The notes under the pieces are model-generated. The model had not been told where the DNA came from. It searched no databases and saw nothing but the letters and a program-made list of their open reading frames with translations. The translations under genes and the position numbers were made by a program. A stretch of DNA of 64,000 nucleotides from Timema cristinae. Its lineage: Eukaryota > Arthropoda > Insecta > Phasmatodea > Timematidae. The number at the start of each line of letters is the position of its first letter. The stretch's first letter is position 1. The stretch lies in contig JBCFYV010009882.1 in the NCBI GenBank assembly GCA_039000515.1, positions 108,417,184 to 108,481,183 on the forward strand, in the 5' to 3' direction. Shown piece by piece: positions 34,545 to 47,040 of this stretch.

Positions 34545-35487
34545 GTGAGTTGCTGATTTTACTATTTTACTGTTTTTTACACTCAACAAAATTTAACTGT
34601 TAACATATATTAAAATAAATTTGTATTTTAAAACTTCTCATTCTTTTTTTTTTTTTTTCTGTCCTACCATACATCTAGCTAGACTATTCGCATATACACA
34701 CTTAACTAGGTAAGGATAATGAGGGATGATAAATTTACCTTCATTTATTTTGAGGAAGAATGGGAAACCATAATAGAAAGAAACATCTTAGTCCACCTGT
34801 CACTGGTTGGGGTCACAAGTCACTTTTCAGCTAAACACAACCTATTTTAATTGAATAACTAAAAGCAACTTTTTTATATACTAAAATTTCACCAAAAGTA
34901 ACTTTTTTAATCAATATTAGCAGAAAGTAGTATCATCTTTACAAGACTTTCATACATTTTTTATGTTTGTCACAAAACTAAACTTCATTCTCAATCATGG
35001 TAATTTCCTGATCAGGGTTTTAATTGAATTTATTGAAGAAAGTTAAACTAGTAAATGATGGCTTTACATTACACTACATTATATTACTATGTATAATTTT
35101 GTTAAAAGTCATTTGTGACTAATCTTTATATTTATATGTTAACTTAAATAATCATAAACGACACACTTCGAAATTAAACTTAAGAGTATGTTTAAATTTA
35201 TACTTTAAGTTTAAATAGGTTCTCAAATATGTAGCCTTTTTTTAAAATAAAATTAGTCACTATTTAAAAAACATTGTATATGTATTTTGTTGTGACCCCT
35301 GCACTGATAAACCAGTCTAGTCAAGACTTGTGTATTTGTTGGCATGCCCCCTGATAGTGTTGTTATCTTCTCTTAATGATAAACTTACAAATAATTTTTT
35401 TTTAATATCAGCATTATACAGCCTTATATTTCTGAAGCTTCATAAAATGTATTTACCTCTCTTATAGGCTCTCTAATGTTATCACTT
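34545..35487. other. Ogdh intron, AT-rich, nothing recognised
   Basis: AT-rich sequence with a run of about 15 T near 34646-34660. No gene or repeat identified. Confidence 0.4.
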
Positions 35488-35499
35488 AACATATTAAAT

Positions 35500-35745
<246 letters not shown>

Positions 35746-35757
35746 AACATTTTAAAT

Positions 35758-36284
35758 CCCAAATTTTCTTATTCCTCTCATTTTTGCTTTAGTCACACTC
35801 CTTTAGCTGGGCTTAAATGGTATTTGACCACCAGTTCATTTGAAGCGTTTCCAAAATTGAGTTGATTGTTAACTTTTCTCATCTCTTGAGATATACATTT
35901 ATTATTCCCTTTTACATATAAAGCATTGATTAATTGAATACTCTTATCTATTGATCCATATTCATGACTAGTTGTGTTTGTCAAGTCTTTGAAAAAATGA
36001 TAAAAAGGTGACTAGTATTGTTTTTATTATTCTTAAACCTTATAACTGAAATGTAAATATAAATACGATTTCACTGTAATTATAATACCACTCAATAGTA
36101 TTGTGGATAACCTACACATTTTGTATAAAACACACGTTTTTGCAAATCATTATGCTATTTACTGTCGCTCATGATCAAACTGGCAAACTGACAAATCTCT
36201 CTTGTATTCAATGGTCTCAACATAAACGTTATATAAGGGTTTTCTCTTTCCTACCACTAAAACAGTAATAATTTATTGTAGTTT
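35758..36284. other. Ogdh intron, nothing recognised
   Basis: AT-rich intron sequence without identifiable features. Confidence 0.4.
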
Positions 36285-36370
36285 ACTCATCATCATCTGT
36301 TTCTAGACTGTGGCCGGGTCAATTTAGTAAAATACCTCCATTTTCCTCTATCCTTCCACCATTATTCTTC
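36285..36370 (-). repeat. Non-LTR retrotransposon 3' tail
   Basis: Plus-strand text catcatcatctgtttctaga, ctgtggccgggtcaatttag, taaaatacctcc and ctctatccttccacc matches the 3' end of the minus-strand LINE at 51127-51215. A very short 5'-truncated copy. Confidence 0.75.
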
Positions 36371-36746
36371 ATTTAATTGTAGCTTACTAATATATCACTA
36401 TCTTAATGTGTCCGCCTTCCATTTAGTACATGCTTATAAAATCAGGTCTCATTTTTCTACTACTGTTGAGGAAAATCTCGTTAATTTTCCTACTTTTTTA
36501 TCTCCAGAAGAAAGAAACCATTTGGTTTGTAGAGGTTTAAGTGTGGATCTTCCTTTTTGCTGGTAAGTTGAAAAAAAAACCTATTGTATCATAATATGTC
36601 ACGCTGTTTGAATAAATTCGATAATGCCTGAAAGCTTGTACAGTATCTTTTAAATTCAATGATTATAAAACTGTTTTTAGAGCTTGTGTTATAATGAACT
36701 ATTTACAACTAAAATAGGCTAAATTAAAAGGCTTGTTAACCTGTCC

Positions 36747-37290
36747 TTGTGTTACCCCATGGAAATACTGATGTTGAGTGAGGATTCTCACAAACATCAA
36801 ACCATCTTACTGACAACAGGACCTGTCCCTCTGACGCGTCCATCAGAGGCATGCAGTCTGACGAAGATGGTCTTAAACATTACAACTATTAGTGTCACAC
36901 AGGATCATTCACGAAGAATTTCATCAAGAAAGGACTTGGGGCCTATAAGTTGTATATGGCTGGACTTGAAGAAGAGAATTGAGGCTGAACAGAAAAAACA
37001 ATAGCAAGAAGATAAAGAGAAATTAAAAAACCAAAGTGAAGAGTATCAAGCAGATAGGAAAGTTTTGGAAAAGGAATCTTAGGAAGCTAAAGAGACTATG
37101 CAAAAAAGAGAACCTTTTAGAAAAGCAAGATTCAGAAGCTTAAGACCAAGTTCAATCTTACAAGTCATTAGTGGCAGAAGCGAAAAAGAATTAATAATGC
37201 AATAAAAATCAATGATCTGAAAGATTTGCAAATAGCTCAAACTACGCTAGAAGCTCCGGGCAAAAAATTGGAAGAAAGTGACTGCTTTTG
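36747..37290 (+). pseudogene. Decayed coding-like remnant with coiled-coil character
   Basis: Frames shift several times. One part reads QSDEDGLKHYNY and FIKKGLGAYKLYMAGLEEE; another reads LKKRIEAEQKKQ, a stop, QEDKEKLKNQSEEYQADRKV and LEKES. The Lys/Glu-rich heptad-like second part looks like a broken coiled coil. I do not recognise the family. It could be a processed pseudogene or part of a transposon protein. There is no link to Ogdh splicing. Confidence 0.35.
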
Positions 37291-39509
37291 AGAAAATAAA
37301 AAACAAACAAAATAAAATTTAAAAAAATATGACAACAATGTTGGACTACTTTTGTGCAAGTTCATATGAATCAATAAACCCAAAAACAACTGAAAGAGTG
37401 ATATATATATAAATAAATAACCCTAACGAGTAGTAAAATGTGGGGGTTAGAAATATAATTTTTCATTGTTTGGTTTCACAGATTATTTTTGAAATATATT
37501 TTATTTTTAGGTTAAAGACAGTCATCTTTTGATAATAATGAACATCATTATTATTACTATTTTGTTTCACTATCATTATTTCCAAATTTGGATTTGAAAC
37601 TAAATGACAAAGTAAAATAAATACTGTACTAAGGAGGAAATAGATTAAAGGGGGCGAAAGATAAAATGAGGATTGCAAGGGGTTGATGATGGTTGAGCAT
37701 TCCTCCTTTCTTTTTTATAAAATACTTTTTCCCATTTTTGCTACAGGCCCAATAACATAAAAACACTGTTTTTAATTATTTATTTTATTTTGGCACTATG
37801 ACGTGAATATAGTGTTTTTAACATGTCCTACTTTTTTTATCAAATGGGCAGTACTACTTTTCCTTTTTTTTTTCATCAAAATGTACTACTTTTCCTACAT
37901 TTTGACACCCAAAATATGCTATGAGGCCTGTTATATTTATTTAAAGTTAAATGTCAGGCAGTACTAACCACAAAAAAGTGGAAACTGATATCATTTGTAA
38001 AACATATAGTATCAATGAGACATGTTGTAAACTTCCTTCATCCTCTCTAGCAAAACATGACCATTTGGGTTACTCCTTCACATTCTGTTATCAATTGAAG
38101 GCCTAGGCCTGTTAGCTTAATTTACAATGGGAGAAGGATCATACCTCATTACAATAATGAGGCATGGGTATATTGTCGCCCATATTTGATTGGTATACAT
38201 ATTTTGGTAAAGCCGCTTATTTATCTCTACTTCAGGACCGCTGAGTACTACTCAAAGAAATGCCAAAATTATTGATGAGCAAAATTAGCATAGTAATATT
38301 ATGCAAAAAAACTAATGACATAACATACAAAATAATTCTAGCTGAGGAATATAATACAGTACTTGACCATTCTTTGAAGCAGAACTAGCTATAATTGGTC
38401 TGGACCCATCAACCATGTACACTACCAGGAGAGCTGTGCATATATAGATAAGCACAAAATTTACGAAGCAAAATACAGTCTCCAGAGTTGACAACTCCCA
38501 CAAGATAGTTCTTATGGCTGAGTAAACTTTGTGTCCGCCTATTGGACACATGGTCTTTTTTTTTAGAGATTTTTTGATTCCTTTGAAAATTAGCTTCCAG
38601 ACTGTCAGGTCAATACACAGCTCAAATTCAAATTAATTGCTTTTAATATTCATTCAAATGCACCTCTCAGAAATTGGAGTGAATATGGTCACAATGGGGG
38701 TAAATATATCCATGGTCACCCAAGCATCCTGCAACAACTCTACCTCCTGAGCATAGTGATAAACAGCTGGCTGGTTTTGAGCCAATATAAATGCACTAAT
38801 ATATGTTTACTTCTATAACTTGTGAGTTTGTGTGAACAGCCGAACAAAAGTATTTTGTTAAACCTAATGCCTTTTCAGATCTCCTACAGGTTGCCAACTT
38901 CACACATGACATCCTGTGTGCTAAACTCATTAATTAATTATACCTACACAAAAGTGATTTGCTTTCACTACCAGGAGCTTTGAAATAATTAAGCGTGAGA
39001 TGGAAGGTATTAAATTACTCTGCAGCTTAGTAACAAAAATTCTACTTGCAAAATAGACCAAAATATCACAATACAACTTGATAATTTAGAAACAAGCTGA
39101 AATGATTAATTTCAGAATTGAAGTATTATGTTAATTTAGATTACATTAGGGAAAAAAAATTAATTGCCTTGCACAGGATGGGAAGATGGAGGTCAGCACC
39201 AGTTCCATCTCTATGATTCCTTCCTCTCCCACTTAGAATAGCTTTTTTTTAACTGTTTGAAATGTGGAATTGAGTATTTTAATTGGTCTTAAAAATTGTA
39301 CCTGAAGTACAAAACTTTCCGTAAAATTTAAATATGACCTCAAGTACCGGTACCCAGGTATTAATTAATAGTAAATTATTAACGGAGTTTAAAATAACAT
39401 TTATAAATTATATTGAATTATTGTAACTTATGTATATTTAGAAGAAATTACCCCTAGGAATGTTAAATTTATTTGAACATAAATAAGAATAATGTTAAAC
39501 ATCTTTCAG
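37291..39509. other. Ogdh intron, mostly unassigned
   Basis: Holds a possible degenerate SINE tail at about 37407-37447 (aaccctaacgagtagtaaaa) and otherwise AT-rich sequence. The open frame at 38312-38551 (minus) has no domain that I recognise. The acceptor for the next exon is ctttcag, ending at 39509. Confidence 0.4.
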
Positions 39510-39688
39510 GTTTTGAACTTGGATATTCTATGACCAATCCAAATGCATTGGTGTGCTGGGAAGCTCAGTTTGGAGATTTTAACAACACTGCTCAGTGTAT
39601 TATTGACCAGTTTATTTCATCTGGACAAGCCAAATGGGTTAGGCAGTCGGGCCTTGTCATGTTGCAACCTCATGGCTTGGAAGGAATG
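39510..39688 (+). CDS. Ogdh: 2-oxoglutarate dehydrogenase E1, internal exon
   Basis: Begins [20 protein letters not shown] and continues [20 protein letters not shown], then [19 protein letters not shown]. The [13 protein letters not shown](C/V)IIDQFI block is diagnostic of the E1 transketolase-like domain, and [15 protein letters not shown] spans the junction to the next exon. The donor is GTGAGT at 39689. It enters in phase 1 and leaves in phase 0. Confidence 0.97.
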
Positions 39689-40105
39689 GTGAGTTTTGCT
39701 ACCAGTGAATCTTTATTCTTCTTAAACATTTAAAAAATACTCTTTCAGCACCATATTGTGTATATATTTTCTATATTTTGTATGCTGAAGAAAATAAAAA
39801 TTATATTTCAAAAAGAAAAAAAGAACTTTTATTTTTAATAGGCTTATTAAGAAAGAAAGAAAAAAGTAACAAAGCTTTTAAATTTTAATTCTCTACAATA
39901 AGTAGTTTTGCTCAAATTTATTGCTTTGAAAAAAAGAGATATCCATAATAATATCAGATCAGGGTTATTTCTTTAAGGCCGATGTAAGCCAATGTAAAAA
40001 TCTATTTGTGAATGTCTGGGTAATGCTAATAGTCAATATAATCTTTATTCATACTATTATTTTACCTGAGAAGGTACATACAGTATACTAATAAATTACT
40101 CTTAG

Positions 40106-40228
40106 GGTCCTGAGCATTCAAGTGCACGCCTAGAAAGATTCCTACAAATGTCTTCCGATGATCCAGACTACTTTCCTCCAGAGAGTGAGGAATTTGCAGT
40201 CCGCCAACTTCATGATATCAATTGGATT
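40106..40228 (+). CDS. Ogdh: 2-oxoglutarate dehydrogenase E1, internal exon
   Basis: 41 codons, phase 0 at both ends: [20 protein letters not shown], then [20 protein letters not shown]. It carries the conserved GPEHSSAR and ERFLQ, with Leu in place of the more common Pro before ERFLQ. The acceptor is cttag (40101-40105) and the donor GTAAGA at 40229. Confidence 0.97.
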
Positions 40229-41401
40229 GTAAGAAAAATTTGTGTCATTTATTATTAATATATGTCTGTATAGATTTATTTCACTCTAGAAATAAACGGG
40301 ACTATCGTTAATAGGGGTATTGAGTTTTAATCCTTTTAATGTGGTTCATCCTAAATAGTAATAATTCCTGGGTTGTGTTGGGAAAAACTGAGGAAAAAAA
40401 AAGAAATTTGAAAAACCTAGTAAAAATACTTGAATTTTGGTTGGGACATTTAACTGAAAGCAGGATTTTGGCTGGACAAAATGTGAACCTGAGAACTTAT
40501 CACGTAGATTCAATCATGTCATCTTACACCTTAAACAAGGGTTGTAAAGCGACAGAAGATTTGTTTCCCCATAATTCTTAAATCATCCTGTTTTAAACAT
40601 TATTACATGATCTCACAATTATTCAAACTGTTGAAAAATAAATCGTTTTACTCTTTCTTCATTCTAAGCTGCCTGAAAAAATGGGTATGCCTTATGGAAA
40701 GGCTGTAAAACACAGGGAACTTGGTAGCAAGAAATAGTTGCAATTCTATCAAGGTCGAATTTATGTGATATATTTTGATCAAAGTATAGTTTCTATTTAT
40801 GTAAACATAAATATTATTCTCTCAAAACTTAACATTTTTGGCATATCTGTCTCTTATGTAATCCGGTTTAGTAGCTACTTGTGGATTATTGATTTTGATA
40901 TTATGATAGAAACAAACGGTTCCAACCTTCCTTAACTCCTTATGATTCTCAAGAATCAAATTGTTAATGTGTTTATTGATATCCATAAATACATACTTAT
41001 AACTATTTGCTTTTTGATAGTAATTTTAACTAATCAAAAACATTTTTTCTCATTCTATTAAGTGAAAAATGACAACCTTTACTAAGGAATCAATCTCAGG
41101 ACTTTTGGAATTGCGCGCAATTGCTCTACCACTTGTTTCCAGGGTCATATTTCACTAATTGTATTGAGTCTAATTGTGAAAACCCAGAAAAGTGTCCCAA
41201 TTCAAAAAGTAGAACCATCATTATCTTAGGTTGACTCGGTAGTGCCACAAGTAGGGCGAAGTATATTTGTATCTCTCAAATACCCAGAAGCTCAAAGTCT
41301 GAAAGAATAAAGGATGAAAATGAGGAATACCCCAGAAGAACAAAGTTCTAAATAAAAATAGGCGGTATATTGCTATGTTTTACAATAGTCACTAGTCATT
41401 T
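40229..41401. other. Ogdh intron with a decayed gg-aaaa repeat
   Basis: At 40380-40500 a repeat segment (gaaaaactgagg, tacttgaattttggttggga, catttaactga) resembles parts of 33097-33350 and 43395-43560. The rest is unassigned. Confidence 0.4.
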
Positions 41402-41640
41402 TTTTAGCACCGCGTCTTACTACTTGTTTGGGCTATACATTTATGCACCAAGTGTGTTAATGGTTTTAGGGATATGGAACTGAAAGGTTATATTTATTAG
41501 AACTGTACTCGCATTTGCGTGGCGGTAGTAATTTTTTTTAACCACCCTTAGTAGACCCAATCTAGATTCGAACCTCATTCTCGCCATCACTGGCAATCTC
41601 GTCTGCAACAAGACCATGGGGCTACCGAAGTGGGTACTAG
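41402..41640 (-). repeat. SINE family B, diverged
   Basis: Minus orientation: agcaccgcgtcttactactt, then gtgtgttaatggtttt, cgcatttgcgtgg, agattcgaacctc (box B complement) and the head near gctaccgaagtggg. Clear family B with many substitutions. Confidence 0.8.
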
Positions 41641-41802
41641 TCATTTTTAAACCAAAAACTTTGTCATAGTAATAGGTCTATACCATTTAATATATATAAT
41701 ATAATATAATATTTATAAGAGAGATAGAAACAGATTTATTAATTTATTAAGTTACTACTAAATCTTTAATTACAATAAAGTTTTTTTAATGATTTTTACA
41801 AG

Positions 41803-41966
41803 GTTGCTAATTGTTCAACCCCAGCCAACGTTTTCCACATTCTACGCCGTCAGATAGCTCTACCTTTCCGCAAGCCTTTGATTTTGATGACCCCCAAGTC
41901 TCTCCTAAGACACCCTGAAGCCAGGTCAAGTTTTGATGAAATGATAGAAAATACAGAATTTCTCCG
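41803..41966 (+). CDS. Ogdh: 2-oxoglutarate dehydrogenase E1, internal exon
   Basis: [20 protein letters not shown] then [20 protein letters not shown] and RSSFDEM. NCSTPxNxFHxLRRQ and [20 protein letters not shown](R/K)S are signature blocks of the E1 C-terminal region. The acceptor is acaag (41798-41802) and the donor GTAAGT at 41967. It enters in phase 0 and leaves in phase 2. Confidence 0.97.
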
Positions 41967-42589
41967 GTAAGTTATATTTTCATTAAACCTTGAGCATGAT
42001 GCATTTATGATTTAATCAAACAATTTTTGTAGTATGATAGTAGTACTTATTAACTTCGTGTTTTTGGATCCACTTAAACACAAAGGCTCTTCATAAGGGT
42101 TGATTAATGTGAAGTAGTTTTATTGAGTTTGAATTGAATCTCAACTTAAATGAAATATGTTTTGCGAATTTCTAGTAATTATCAAATTGAATCATCCTAG
42201 TTAAATATGCTAAAATTATTATGTTCATTAAAAAGAATTACATATGAAAAATTAGATCAGTTTTGGCCCCTAGCTATCATGTTTTAATGTAAGTTCTTCA
42301 ACATATTCATGCAATAAGAGTTCACCTTGTCAAATAAAGCGGTAAGCTGCACCATATGATGTGGTGATTATACACTATTTAAATATATATCTTCAGTTCT
42401 CGTGTTATTCAAGAATGTGACTATAGGCTATAGGTTTTATAAGGGCTGTTTTTGGAAAAATTATAGCTTATTTTCTGGTCTATATGGTAATAATTAATAA
42501 GCATTTACTTCACAATAATTCTTATTAAAAGTATAGTGATGTGATGCTCTCAATTTATTGAATTTATTTTTAACCTCATTTGTATCTAT

Positions 42590-43060
42590 TGAAAGGGCTT
42601 CCTGCCTTAATGGTCGACTATAAGTGTAGTGTCATGTGTCTGAAACAAGATCCATGTCCATAAGAACGGCACGTCCACATTCTAGTTGTGAGATTATTTG
42701 ATGGCAGCGATACAGCTGTGTTAACCGCTGTGCTAGCTATCGTATGATCTTGTGTTGGGGATAAAAGTACGTTGATTGGTGCTTTATGCCATCACTGAAG
42801 GAATCTTTCATATTTTAAGCGGTTGTTATAGAGAGTGTCAGAAAAATGTGGTAGCTAACCGACGGTGTGCCTTGAGTGCTATCAGTACAATGATGGTTAA
42901 GTTACTGGCTATGACATGAGTATGAAAATGGTTAAGAGAGGGGTTATGACATGGATATGACAGTAGTTAAGAGAATTGGGTGTGGGCAGTTGTCCGAGAG
43001 TGTGTTAGTGCTATAGAGAGTCGTCTCGTTGGTTTATTTCGGTAATTTGTAAAATCATAT
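42590..43060 (-). repeat. Unclassified dispersed repeat (family F), longer copy
   Basis: Reads in the opposite direction to a related segment at about 45330-45480. Shared blocks are gatggcataaagcaccaatc (here as its complement at about 42775-42795) and ctctctatagc (complement near 43010), in the same order. GC content is higher than the surrounding intron. No coding content was found. It stops about 20 bases short of an Ogdh exon. Confidence 0.45.
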
Positions 43061-43080
43061 ATGAATTTTCTTTGTTGTAG

Positions 43081-43228
43081 TGTAATTTCGGATGATGGAC
43101 CTGTGAATAACAATCCTGAATCTGTAAAGAAGGTGATATTCTGCTCTGGCAAGGTCTTTTATGACCTAAGAAAAGCTCGTAAAGAAAAACAATTAGATGA
43201 GAGTATTGCAATTGCTCGTGTGGAACAG
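43081..43228 (+). CDS. Ogdh: 2-oxoglutarate dehydrogenase E1, internal exon
   Basis: The split codon gives Arg, then VISDDGPVNNNPESVKKVIF, CSGKVFYDLRKARKEKQL and AIARVEQ. (L/I)xF C(S/T)GKV(Y/F)YDL and the IxRxEQ end are typical of the C-terminal dehydrogenase domain. The acceptor is ttgtag (43075-43080) and the donor GTAATC at 43229. It enters in phase 2 and leaves in phase 0. Confidence 0.97.
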
Positions 43229-44673
43229 GTAATCAAATATGGCTTATGGCTTGGGACAGGACGTTTAACTAACTGAATTTATTTATAATGAATTACCACA
43301 GCAGGTTAACACTTATATGTGCTACTTTTTATATTGGGTTGAAATATATTTTTCAATAAATAATTGGCATGGTAATTTTAACACAGCTGCAACAAACCTG
43401 GAACTCAGGGAAAATAGGGGAATTTTTCATATCTAGAAAATAAAACGGGGAATCTTCCATGTCTGGAAAAAACCGAGAAAACGTGGAATTTTGCCACAGC
43501 TAATAAAAAGACGGGAATATTTGTGAATTTGGGACATTTAATTGAGAGCTTAAAATTGTAGGCCTTTGCATGAAATAGAAATTTAACTGAGGAACCAACC
43601 ACGTGGATGTAAACCTTTCTTATGCACCCTAAAACATTGTTTTGCAAATAGAGATCATAGATTTCCATGTCATGCATAAATCATTATTTTTTAAACAACG
43701 GTTACATTACTTCACTCGTGTCAGTTTTGTGAGAAATTAAATTTCGTTCTTCACTTCTTTAATCAAAGAGTATGGAAAATTTGAAATTCTTTCTTGAAAA
43801 TCTTTAAAATACATTGAATTGGGTACTAAGAAAAAAATGTCAATCCTTTTCTAAGTTGGTACAGAAAATTACTGTAGAATTTGGGAAATCGAAATAGCAA
43901 TTTTTAACGAAGCAAATTTACCTTTTATGCTTCCACTATGTTGCAGGTTATAAGATAGGCTTAGCTACCATTCAGGGTAAACTGAGTTTACATAAGAACC
44001 TTTTTTAAAAATTGTGAGATGTGTTCTACCACCTGAAGTATTCCAGAAAATTATTGTTTTAATCCAGTATACAATCATTATTTTAGGAAGCCTCTATGCA
44101 TTTCAAAGTGCTAACAATATTTTCTTCTGCCTTTCTTAAAGAAAAGCCCTGTTCAGCAAAAATTACTGCATAATTTAAAAGGGAAAATTTTCTTTCTGGT
44201 TTGGCTTAGTCATATCCATGTAATCTTTACTTTCAGAACAAACAATATTCATTACAGCTAAATTGTGATCTTATAACATTAAAAACCTATTTTCTAGTTT
44301 GTATTCCTGAATTAATTTTGAATGTTCATGGTTTTATAATAATGCACGCTATTCTATTCATAAGTTGTACTTAGGTCCAAACAATGTTTTTAACCAATTC
44401 ATAAGCATTTATTCAAATTTAAACTCACTCTAATCTTTTGACTTGTGCCATGAATATTTATGAGCTCTTCTTTTTCAAAAGTATATGTTACCTTCAATAA
44501 AGTATAAACTATTTTATAATATATCTTTATTAGTTAAACCATTTTCAATGATTATTAATTGTTGAAATTTTTTCAAGTGTTTTTGTGATACATTAAGGGT
44601 TAAACAATTCATTTTTCATATTTATTACTGTATTAAAACTTGATCATCTTAAATTTACTTTATATATTTTTAG
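43229..44673. other. Ogdh intron with decayed dispersed repeats
   Basis: Holds a gg-aaaa repeat at 43395-43560 (related to 33097-33350 and 40380-40500) and a short family D repeat at 43915-43995. The rest is AT-rich and unassigned. Confidence 0.45.
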
Positions 44674-44828
44674 ATTTCACCTTTTCCTTATGATTTGGTG
44701 AAGAAGCAATGCATGAAGTACCCAAACGCTGATGTATGCTGGGCACAGGAAGAGCATAAAAACCAAGGCTCATGGACTTATGTGCAGCCACGGTTCCAAA
44801 CTGCGTTGAATGGCACCAGAGATGTTGA
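44674..44828 (+). CDS. Ogdh: 2-oxoglutarate dehydrogenase E1, internal exon
   Basis: [20 protein letters not shown], then [20 protein letters not shown] and [11 protein letters not shown] plus two bases (GA). WxQEEHxNxGxWxYVxPR is a hallmark of the E1 C-terminus. The acceptor is ttttag and the donor GTAAGC at 44829. Its phase-2 end fits both the cassette exon at 50041 and the terminal exon at 57092 (minus), so the last exon can follow directly or after the cassette. Confidence 0.97.
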
Positions 44829-46039
44829 GTAAGCATTAATACCTTTACGCTAATTGTGTATATTTGCTTTTATTTATAAGTCAACATACTAGAACTTTTT
44901 TTAAGCTTTTACCAAAATTTTGAACTTTTTCGTTAGGATTGATTGACCCATGATGTAGAGTGTAAATACCCCACAATTTCACCAATATGTAAGGGGCATG
45001 AACTAAAAACACCACAATGTGAGGAAATTGTAATTTTAAAGTTAAAAGTGATGTATCGGATTGTCGCTTAAGTATTCATCACACTTATTCACTGTATTAT
45101 GAGAGGTTCATCTAAGATAGTTTAATGAATCTGGGACAATTAATACTATTATTAGGTTTATTAAATAAAATTGCACTGAGACACAGTCATAGTGACGAGT
45201 GTTGGGTCCACACATCCCCTGGTCACCTGTTAGCTTAAATAACAATTTATATTCCGGTCTAATTCCGCAACCCCTCTGAAAGGGTGTCACAAAAAAACAC
45301 GGATATGGCCAGATCTTATGTCACTTTTCATCTCACTTATTTACACTTGGGCAACTGTCCACACTTGACTGATTGTCTCAAACTCTCTATAGCCCAGCTC
45401 TAGCACAACCAACTAGATTCTGACAACTCTTATGACAATCCTCCTATGATGGCATAAAGCACCAATCAACTGGCTTCTGTCCACGTCATAAATTAACTCG
45501 ATACTTAGACAGTGATTCCTCCAGATCCCATACTTTCTCAACTAGACTAAGCATTAATGGCCTACGGGCAGATTTAGCAGAAAATGGCTCCTATTTCAAA
45601 CTCCTTACCTTACATTCACAAGCTGATGTACTTACAATAGATACCAAACTTTTTGTTAACTAATTTCTGTTTTTATATCAGTATTTTTTTCTTTTACTCA
45701 AAGGGTGCTCTAGATTATTAATTAAAAAATAATATGAAATGCAATTTTATAATATCTTTAAAGTTTAAAGTAGTTAATTCTTATTACAAAGCATAACGTA
45801 CTACATTGACTATGTATGATCTATTTACATACATGAATTAATTGACCTATGATTCTCCATTTTTCATAACATATTTCTTTCCCTTTACATTTGCGGTACA
45901 CATTATTATATTTACACAATATTATTCTTTAATTCATATTTTTACTGAACATTAATTTTTAACTTATTAACTTCAAAGTTCTTCTCCCCTTGCATTTGAA
46001 TCGACACCTAAAGAATCCAAGTCACTCATCAGCATATGT
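44829..46039. other. Ogdh intron with family F repeat
   Basis: The stretch 45330-45480 carries the shorter family F repeat copy (see 42590-43060), in a GC-richer patch of about 45160-45600. The remainder is AT-rich and unassigned. Confidence 0.4.
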
Positions 46040-46210
46040 GTTATATTTGGAAGAAGGTATAGAAAAGTTGGATCGAAACATATAAAAGGGACAAACACAA
46101 TATGGCCTTTACAATGAAAAGAACACAGTTCACATGTTACACTGCTGCCATTGGACAAAGAGGTAAGGGTTTCCTCTTAAAGAAAATTGATAGTCACCAC
46201 CCAATACCCC
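46040..46210 (+). repeat. Unclassified dispersed repeat (family E), open frame copy
   Basis: Contains ttatatttggaagaaggtat, gggacaaacacaatatggcc and ggacaaagaggtaaggg, matching 18556-18725. From 46102 an open frame runs to 46335: MAFTMKRTQFTCYTAAIGQR then GKGFLL. It may derive from a transposon gene, but no domain is recognised. Confidence 0.5.
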
Positions 46211-46815
46211 GACCTATGTTTCTATCCACCTTTCATATATCTTCTTCTAATATAATACAATTACCTCATAAAGCGAAAAGAGGTTTTTCTTATAGAGATA
46301 GTGTGTCTTTTATCTTTGATTATCTTTTTTATTAATTTATTATTTTATGCTTGTTTCCTTAAATATATGGTTTGAGTTGAGCCTGAATGCCAAATGATTC
46401 ATGATTTTTGTATTTATTTTGTACTTAAAATATAGCTTTTTATTCTTACTCTAAATCAAGCTAATTTAGGTTAGTTTACTCTAATTACTAACTCGATTTC
46501 TTGCCTTCTAAGAGATCATAAGTAATATTGTGATACTAAAATAATTCATAATTGTATTGAACTCTTTTTATTTGACTTGGGATGCAAAGGTTCAATACTA
46601 ACAGGTTACCATGGATGGTTTTCATACTCTTTTCAAGAAAATGCTGATGTATTTCTTTATAAAGTTTACCTTTTTAATTCATTGTGAGTAAATTAGTATC
46701 CCAAAGTTACTGATAGTTAAACGCATAGTATTAAATAAATAATGGTTATTCACATCAATGAAAAATATATAGCATCTACAATAAACGTGATAGTATAGTA
46801 AATTGTTTACTATCC

Positions 46816-46819
<4 letters not shown>

Positions 46820-46899
<80 letters not shown>

Positions 46900-47040
46900 G
46901 CACCGCGTCTTACTACCCGTTTGGGTTATACGCACTTACGCTAATGTGTAATGGTAGGGTGATTGTGAGATGAAATGAAGGACCTACAGTTTAACGTGGA
47001 ATCTGAACCACGGTGGTGGCCTGGCATTCCACACATTCAT
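46820..47040 (-). repeat. SINE family A, 5'-truncated, with long (TTA)n tail
   Basis: A (tta)n tract of about 80 bp (46820-46899) followed by gcaccgcgtcttactacccg and 141 bp of family A body. It stops at cacattcat (47040) before the tRNA-like head. Confidence 0.9.

Noticed and set aside
38312..38551. 79-codon minus-strand open frame
   Set aside because: No recognisable domain, no splice context, and length within chance expectation for this sequence.
46679..46903. Poly-Ile open frame (also Leu and Ile-Tyr runs at 8297-8485 and 8813-8995)
   Set aside because: Translations of (TTA)n and (TA)n microsatellites.
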